A stretch of DNA of 33,366 nt from Acidobacteriota bacterium. Lineage in GTDB: Bacteria; Acidobacteriota; UBA6911; JACQTF01. Each line of letters begins with the position of its first letter. The stretch's first letter is position 1. The stretch lies in contig JACQTF010000012.1 of the NCBI GenBank assembly GCA_016210925.1, forward strand, positions 1 to 33,366, read 5' to 3'. Shown in pieces: positions 30,106 through 33,366 of this stretch. Made by a program: the position numbers and the translations under genes. Below the pieces are notes generated by a model, which saw nothing but the letters and a program-made list of their open reading frames with translations, was not told the origin of the DNA and ran no database searches.

Positions 30106-30792
30106 TTACTCCCCGAAGACCGAGTGCTCGAGGGCGTCCCAGAAGCGTCGGCGCAACCGGAGGGACAGGAGGGCTCCCTCCCGAGTCCGCTGCTGGCCTT
30201 CCGCCTCGCCCGCCTGGCGGGCGATCAGCGTCTCAAAAATGCGGGCGTGTTGCACGTCCTGAGCCACGTGCAACGTGAAGTACTCCAGCTGAGGTTCTGA
30301 TAGGGAGGTGTGGGCCCGCAAACCGGCCAGAAGATAGTTGAACATGAGGGGAATGGAAAACTCGTGAGCGGGCCCGATCGCTCCCAATCCCACCAGGAAG
30401 TCCATCTCCCGGGTCAAAAGCAGGTGTCCTTCGATAAACGCCGCCACCTCGGGGAGCAAGCGTACTTTCCCCCAATCCTCCTCCAGCAGGCCCAGGCCGC
30501 TCAAGAACCGTCGGTACAAGGCAGGATGGCTGTGAAAAATGCTCTCCCGGCCAAACTCGTCGTCAAAAATGACCCGGAAGAAGCGTTGCGCCTCCGCGTC
30601 GGGAATCCTGGGAAGCAGGTTCGTCATGTAGTTTACGAAGACTTTCACGAGCTGGTAGTGCTGCAGCCCAAAGGCTCGGATCTGCCCCAGGCGCAGCGGC
30701 CCGCGGGCGAATCTTTGCAGGAAGGGATGGTGCGTTGCAGGATGGCTCTGGATTTCCTCCCGGAGTTGCTCGAGGAAGACGTCAGCCTCCAT
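30106..30792 (-). CDS. Heme-oxygenase-like diiron (HDO) family protein
   Basis: A 228-residue all-helical protein of the TenA/PqqC/CADD-like, iron-containing redox enzyme group. The HDO ligand pattern is visible: Glu79/Glu83 and His87/His89 in DDEFGRESIFHSHP, Glu144 in PAHEFSIP, and the HxxxDxxH triad in LHVAQDVQHARIF (His165, Asp169, His172). Such enzymes use a diiron centre with O2 to oxidise or cleave substrates. The start overlaps the stop of the zinc-ribbon/PCP_red gene by 11 nt, so the two are coupled. The substrate cannot be read from sequence; oxidation of a tetrapyrrole or sulfur-containing intermediate, or O2 sensing, would fit the neighbours (inference). Confidence 0.82.
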   Translation of the reverse strand: MEADVFLEQLREEIQSHPATHHPFLQRFARGPLRLGQIRAFGLQHYQLVKVFVNYMTNLLPRIPDAEAQRFFRVIFDDEFGRESIFHSHPALYRRFLSGLGLLEEDWGKVRLLPEVAAFIEGHLLLTREMDFLVGLGAIGPAHEFSIPLMFNYLLAGLRAHTSLSEPQLEYFTLHVAQDVQHARIFETLIARQAGEAEGQQRTREGALLSLRLRRRFWDALEHSVFGE

Positions 30793-31282
30793 CTTCCGGT
30801 CCCATGAAGGTTCCCTTGGCGAGATCCATCAGTTTCTCATTCACCTCGGACTGACCACGGTCTCGCGCCATTTGCTCGATCGCTCGTTTCGCCATCGGCC
30901 GAACGAAAGCAGGGATGTTCTCCAGCCTTTGGCGGGCCTCGTCCGTCCAGGGCAGTTTCGTGGCGTCGGCGTTCTCCGGTCCCAACAGAGCGCCAAAAGG
31001 ACATCCCCCCGTCGAACCGGTTTCTGCGCCCGGGACTGGAGAGGCACCCTTGTCTTCCTTCAGCATCTCGCGTGTGAGCTGCATAGGGGCTGCCCCGGCA
31101 TCCTGCCCTCCGATCTTGACCCCCAGGGCCTGAACCAGGCTGGTCTCCCCCGGGTTCGTCACCATGGCCATCTTGTGGCCGCACCGGGGGCAGGCAAAAA
31201 CAACCCCCCAAGATCGCTCTGCCACTTCTTCCAACTTCTGAAGGCCCATGTAGCTTTCGCAGGCGATGCAAAGGAACTTCAT
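30782..31282 (-). CDS. Zinc-ribbon / PCP_red-domain protein
   Basis: A 166-residue protein with an N-terminal zinc-ribbon-like pair of knuckles (CIAC at residues 5-8; CPRCGHK at 31-37), a variable middle with CPFGALLG, and a C-terminal PCP_red module (LPWTDEARQRLENIPAFVRP, then MAKRAIEQMARDRGQSEVNE). The same module occurs three times in the convergent Usp fusion at 27798-29708, so both probably act in one process. Start ATG 31282 overlaps the Mrp stop (ATGA), and its end overlaps the diiron gene. Outside chlorophyll synthesis the PCP_red module has no settled function. Confidence 0.85.
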   Translation of the reverse strand: MKFLCIACESYMGLQKLEEVAERSWGVVFACPRCGHKMAMVTNPGETSLVQALGVKIGGQDAGAAPMQLTREMLKEDKGASPVPGAETGSTGGCPFGALLGPENADATKLPWTDEARQRLENIPAFVRPMAKRAIEQMARDRGQSEVNEKLMDLAKGTFMGPEDGG

Positions 31283-32214
31283 GGTTCTCCCCTCAAGATT
31301 TTTTCAGCCATCTCCCGTTTCAAGTCCAGCTGCTTTTGGATTCCTTCCGCCAGGGAGTCGAACCGCCGGACCATGGGATGTTCAGGGTCCATCAGAGGCA
31401 CGCCCCGATCGCAGGCGCGGCTGATTTCTCCATCCCAGGGGATCCGCCCCAGGAAGGGGACCTCCGGAAAGGAAGAAGGACCGGCCGCATCGCCCTCCAA
31501 CGGGTTCAGGTTCGCCCCGCAGCGGTGGCAAATGCTCCCGCTCATATTCTCGATCAGGCCGATCAAAGGAATGCCCAAATCCCTCACGTACTGGATGGAT
31601 CGCCCCACCACGGCCCTGGCCACGCTCGAGGGCGTGGTGACCACCACAGCGCCGTCCAGCTCCGGCACCAGGCTGACGAGAACGGGCGGCTTGTCCGCTG
31701 CGGCTCCCGGAGGCAGATCGGCGAAAAGGAAATCCAGCTCACCCCAGACGACATCCGCCAGCAACTCGCGAATCGTCCCCATTTCCAGCGCCCCCAGCCA
31801 AATGGGAGAAAGATCCATCGGAGGGGCCCACCGCACCGGGGCTCCCTCGGCAAGAAAAAAGGCCATGGAAGCCACCTTCAAGTCCAGCGGGCCCCGGGGA
31901 GGGATCACGCCTTCCTCCGTGAAGGCGAAGCGCTGGTCGCTCATCCCCAGCATGTGGGGAATGCAGGGCCCGTTCAGGTCCACGTCCAGGATGCCTACCC
32001 GGGCCCCCTTTCTGGCGAAGGCCAGGGCCAGGTTGGCCGTCACCATGCTCTTGCCCACACCTCCCTTTCCACTTAACACCACGATCTTTCTTTTCACCGG
32101 GCCCATGCGCAGCTTGACCGCCAGGCTTTGATCCACCAGCTGCTTCGTCACCTGGGAATCTTCCCGGCCGCGGAGCTTGTGCAAGATGCCTTTGAGATCG
32201 ATATCCTCGGGCAT
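31279..32214 (-). CDS. Mrp/NBP35 (ApbC)-family Fe-S cluster carrier ATPase
   Basis: A ~311-residue P-loop protein of the MinD/Mrp class. The deviant Walker A is LSGKGGVGKSMVTANLALAF, switch regions follow (DVDLNGPCIPHMLG, FADLPPG), and the conserved GLIENMSGSICHRCG contains the CxxC that bridges an Fe-S cluster between two subunits. The family carries and transfers Fe-S clusters in the cytosol. ATG 32214 is the first of its operon. No Shine-Dalgarno is present, and a TATAAT ends 7 nt before the ATG, so the message is probably leaderless. It is coupled by ATGA to the zinc-ribbon/PCP_red gene, suggesting that it loads clusters into that pathway. Confidence 0.92.
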   Translation of the reverse strand: MPEDIDLKGILHKLRGREDSQVTKQLVDQSLAVKLRMGPVKRKIVVLSGKGGVGKSMVTANLALAFARKGARVGILDVDLNGPCIPHMLGMSDQRFAFTEEGVIPPRGPLDLKVASMAFFLAEGAPVRWAPPMDLSPIWLGALEMGTIRELLADVVWGELDFLFADLPPGAAADKPPVLVSLVPELDGAVVVTTPSSVARAVVGRSIQYVRDLGIPLIGLIENMSGSICHRCGANLNPLEGDAAGPSSFPEVPFLGRIPWDGEISRACDRGVPLMDPEHPMVRRFDSLAEGIQKQLDLKREMAEKILRGEP

Positions 32215-32221
32215 AGCGACA

Positions 32222-32251
32222 ATTATAGAGAGACTTGCCGCCCCCACACAA
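32222..32251 (-). promoter_or_regulatory. Promoter producing a leaderless mrp transcript
   Basis: On the minus strand TTGTGT (32251-32246), an 18-bp spacer and a perfect TATAAT (32227-32222) place transcription start at or within a base or two of the ATG (32214). Confidence 0.6.
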
Positions 32252-32320
32252 GGCCGGGAAACGGACCATCCCATGGACGGTAGAAAGCGCCAGCCAACGA
32301 TCAAAGTACACAAAAGCCAG

Positions 32321-32350
32321 TTGATCTCCCGACCACAAAAACGTTAGAAT
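32321..32350 (+). promoter_or_regulatory. Promoter for the AbrB/PIN pair
   Basis: TTGATC (32321-32326), an 18-bp spacer and TAGAAT (32345-32350) lie 25 nt before the ATG, with GGAGGAAATT following as ribosome binding site. Confidence 0.6.
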
Positions 32351-32375
32351 AGTTTAAAGGAAGGAGGAAATTGTG

Positions 32376-32627
32376 ATGCCGGTTATACAGTTGTCCGCCA
32401 AGGGCCAAATTCTCATTCCAAAGGTGCTTCGAAGAAAATTAGGCCTCAAACCGGGTGCCCGGGTCCAATTGGTCGAACAGGAAGGCCAACTGGTTGTCCG
32501 GCCGGTCCCATCGGACCCGATCGCTGCCGCCACCGGATTTCTCAAAGGCCGCTTTTCTTTCACCAAGGACCTGCAACGAGAGCACCGGGAAGAGGCACGC
32601 CGTGACCGAAGCACTCGTCCTCGATAG
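32376..32627 (+). CDS. AbrB/MazE-type (SpoVT-AbrB) antitoxin
   Basis: An 83-residue protein with the SpoVT-AbrB swapped-hairpin motif: IQLSAKGQILIPKVLRRKLG then KPGARVQLVEQEGQLVVRPV. The second half is a basic tail with EHREEARRDR, a common toxin-contacting form. The ATG at 32376 follows GGAGGAAATTGTG (a GTG at 32373 is in frame). The gene overlaps the PIN toxin by 26 nt in another frame, as expected for a coupled pair. Confidence 0.85.
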   Translation: MPVIQLSAKGQILIPKVLRRKLGLKPGARVQLVEQEGQLVVRPVPSDPIAAATGFLKGRFSFTKDLQREHREEARRDRSTRPR

Positions 32628-33006
32628 CTTCTCTTTGGTCAGCCTCTTCCACCGAGAACCCGGCTGGGAACGCGTCCAGAAGGCTCTATACGACCAGGAG
32701 AAAGCACAGACCCGGGCCCTCTTGAATTGGATCAACTGGGGAGAATTTTTCTACATTGTGAAGCGCCGGGTCGGTCCCACGCGAGCGGCCGAAGCCCTGG
32801 ATCTGCTCGAACAGCTTCCCATCGAACTGGTACCTGTGGATCAGGCCCTGGTGCGGGCGGCAGCTGAAATCAAAGGCGATCACGCCGTTTCCTATGCCGA
32901 TGCCTTCTGCATTGCCACCGCCCAACGGCACCAGGCTGCGGTCCTGACCAACGATCCCGAATTCCACGCCGTCGAGCACCTGGTTCCCATCCAGTGGCTG
33001 ACGTAG
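32602..33006 (+). CDS. VapC-like PIN-domain toxin
   Basis: A 134-residue PIN protein with acidic residues in EALVLDSFSLVSLFHREPG (Asp), INWGEFFYIVKRR (Glu), SYADAFCIATAQRH (Asp) and LTNDPEFHAVEHL (Asp). I use GTG 32602, about 7 nt after GAAGAGG; longer starts add residues from inside the antitoxin gene. It pairs with the AbrB-type antitoxin just upstream. VapC proteins are ribonucleases that arrest growth when unneutralised. Confidence 0.85.
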   Translation: MTEALVLDSFSLVSLFHREPGWERVQKALYDQEKAQTRALLNWINWGEFFYIVKRRVGPTRAAEALDLLEQLPIELVPVDQALVRAAAEIKGDHAVSYADAFCIATAQRHQAAVLTNDPEFHAVEHLVPIQWLT

Positions 33007-33145
33007 CTGCAGTAGCGGTACGGCCTCCCTGGTTCCCCTGGAGTTTGAGCTTCGCCGGTCCCCAACAGGATCGACGAATCACCCCGAACGATTTCGGCGC
33101 AAAACGAACTCACTCTAGTAAGCTCTATCGCTGCTCCCGGTGGAA
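33007..33145. other. Intergenic stretch before the CRISPR array
   Basis: I see no gene or clear regulatory element between the PIN toxin and the array. Confidence 0.4.
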
Positions 33146-33366
33146 CAGGGCGTGGCAGGCCCTTCTTGTAGAGGGTAGTGAGTTTCGTGCCAAGAATGCT
33201 GCGACCTGGAAAAGGCCAGCCTTTCAGTCCCCTCTTCAACGGGGGGGAATAGCTCACCGGATGCTCTCGTTGAGAAGTTCGACAACATTCCACCTTTCAG
33301 TCCCCTCTTCAACGGGGGGGAATAGCTCACGATGGAGTCAGCGGGGTCGCCAATACCGTGTGAGTA
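33146..33366 (-). CRISPR. Trailer end of a CRISPR array (runs off the right edge)
   Basis: Two identical 38-bp repeats lie at 33220-33257 and 33293-33330 (plus strand begins CCTTTCAGTCCCC, ends AATAGCTCAC), with a 35-nt spacer between and 36 nt of a further spacer reaching the window end. The reverse complement begins GTGAGC and ends GACTGAAAGG, the usual 3' form of CRISPR repeats, so the array is probably read on the minus strand with its leader beyond the window. A decayed third repeat (33146-33182), separated by 37 nt, fits a degenerate trailer-end repeat. CCCC and GGGG inside the repeat can pair as a small stem. No cas gene lies in the window. Confidence 0.85.

Noticed and set aside
27798-31282. 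PCP_red modules as evidence for chlorophyll synthesis or phototrophy
   Set aside because: No nitrogenase-like BchN/BchB/BchL subunits or other pigment genes are present; only the small C-terminal module is shared.
33115-33330. Minus-strand small ORFs across the array repeats (SPPLKRGLKG-like peptides)
   Set aside because: They are translations of the CRISPR repeats, not genes.

Overview
The window is high-GC bacterial DNA with dense operons (many ATGA or GTGA stop-start overlaps) and no rRNA or tRNA gene that I can see. An A-type cytochrome c oxidase operon, a heme A pathway, a diheme cytochrome c and lipoproteins indicate an aerobically respiring, Gram-negative-type bacterium. The gene content (an ABC pair, SCO and DUF420 attached to cox genes; PCP_red-domain proteins; an Mrp ATPase) and the short intergenic repeats suggest an uncultured lineage such as Methylomirabilota/Rokubacteria, Acidobacteriota or a deltaproteobacterial group. 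The sequence alone does not settle the taxon.

Layout. 1-8 kb is accessory: the end of a SNF2-helicase/Mrr-nuclease fusion, a degenerate fragment of an endonuclease/exonuclease/phosphatase (EEP) gene, a MazEF-like pair, a frameshifted small gene, the intact EEP gene, a PlsY-like acyltransferase, small ORFans, and an AbiE-like type IV toxin-antitoxin pair preceded by dyad operators. A histidine-kinase fragment closes this part. 8.0-14.3 kb (minus) is a lipid-type operon: HAD phosphatase, LarA-like protein, fatty acyl-CoA reductase, SDR reductase, diacylglycerol kinase-like enzyme. 14.4-15.9 kb holds a Phd-RelE-like pair with a textbook promoter carrying a palindrome in its spacer, and a VapBC pair. 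16.0-26.5 kb (minus) is one long respiratory operon: cupredoxin-like lipoprotein, cox2, cox1, ctaA, ctaB, two cox3 genes, cox4, a small CxxC membrane protein, an ABC exporter pair, SCO and DUF420. A diheme cytochrome c is transcribed divergently from it.

27.8-32.2 kb is the part I find most novel. A 636-residue protein joins two ATP-binding Usp domains, three PCP_red-like modules and a rubredoxin-like knuckle. It converges on an operon of an Mrp/NBP35 Fe-S ATPase, a zinc-ribbon/PCP_red protein, a heme-oxygenase-like diiron protein and a one-domain response regulator. The two units meet at a perfect hairpin that encodes the same last residues in both proteins. The window ends with an AbrB/PIN toxin-antitoxin pair and the trailer end of a CRISPR array that runs off the right edge; no cas gene is visible.

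How it works together: the cox operon encodes the oxidase, its heme A synthesis (CtaA, CtaB), probable copper delivery (SCO, DUF420, cupredoxin-like lipoprotein) and an exporter. The divergent cytochrome c is a candidate electron donor. The Usp/PCP_red/Mrp/diiron module next to it may be a redox or metallocofactor maturation and stress-response system. The lipid operon probably makes fatty alcohols or ether/neutral lipid precursors. Five toxin-antitoxin-type pairs and a CRISPR array fill the gaps between the metabolic blocks.
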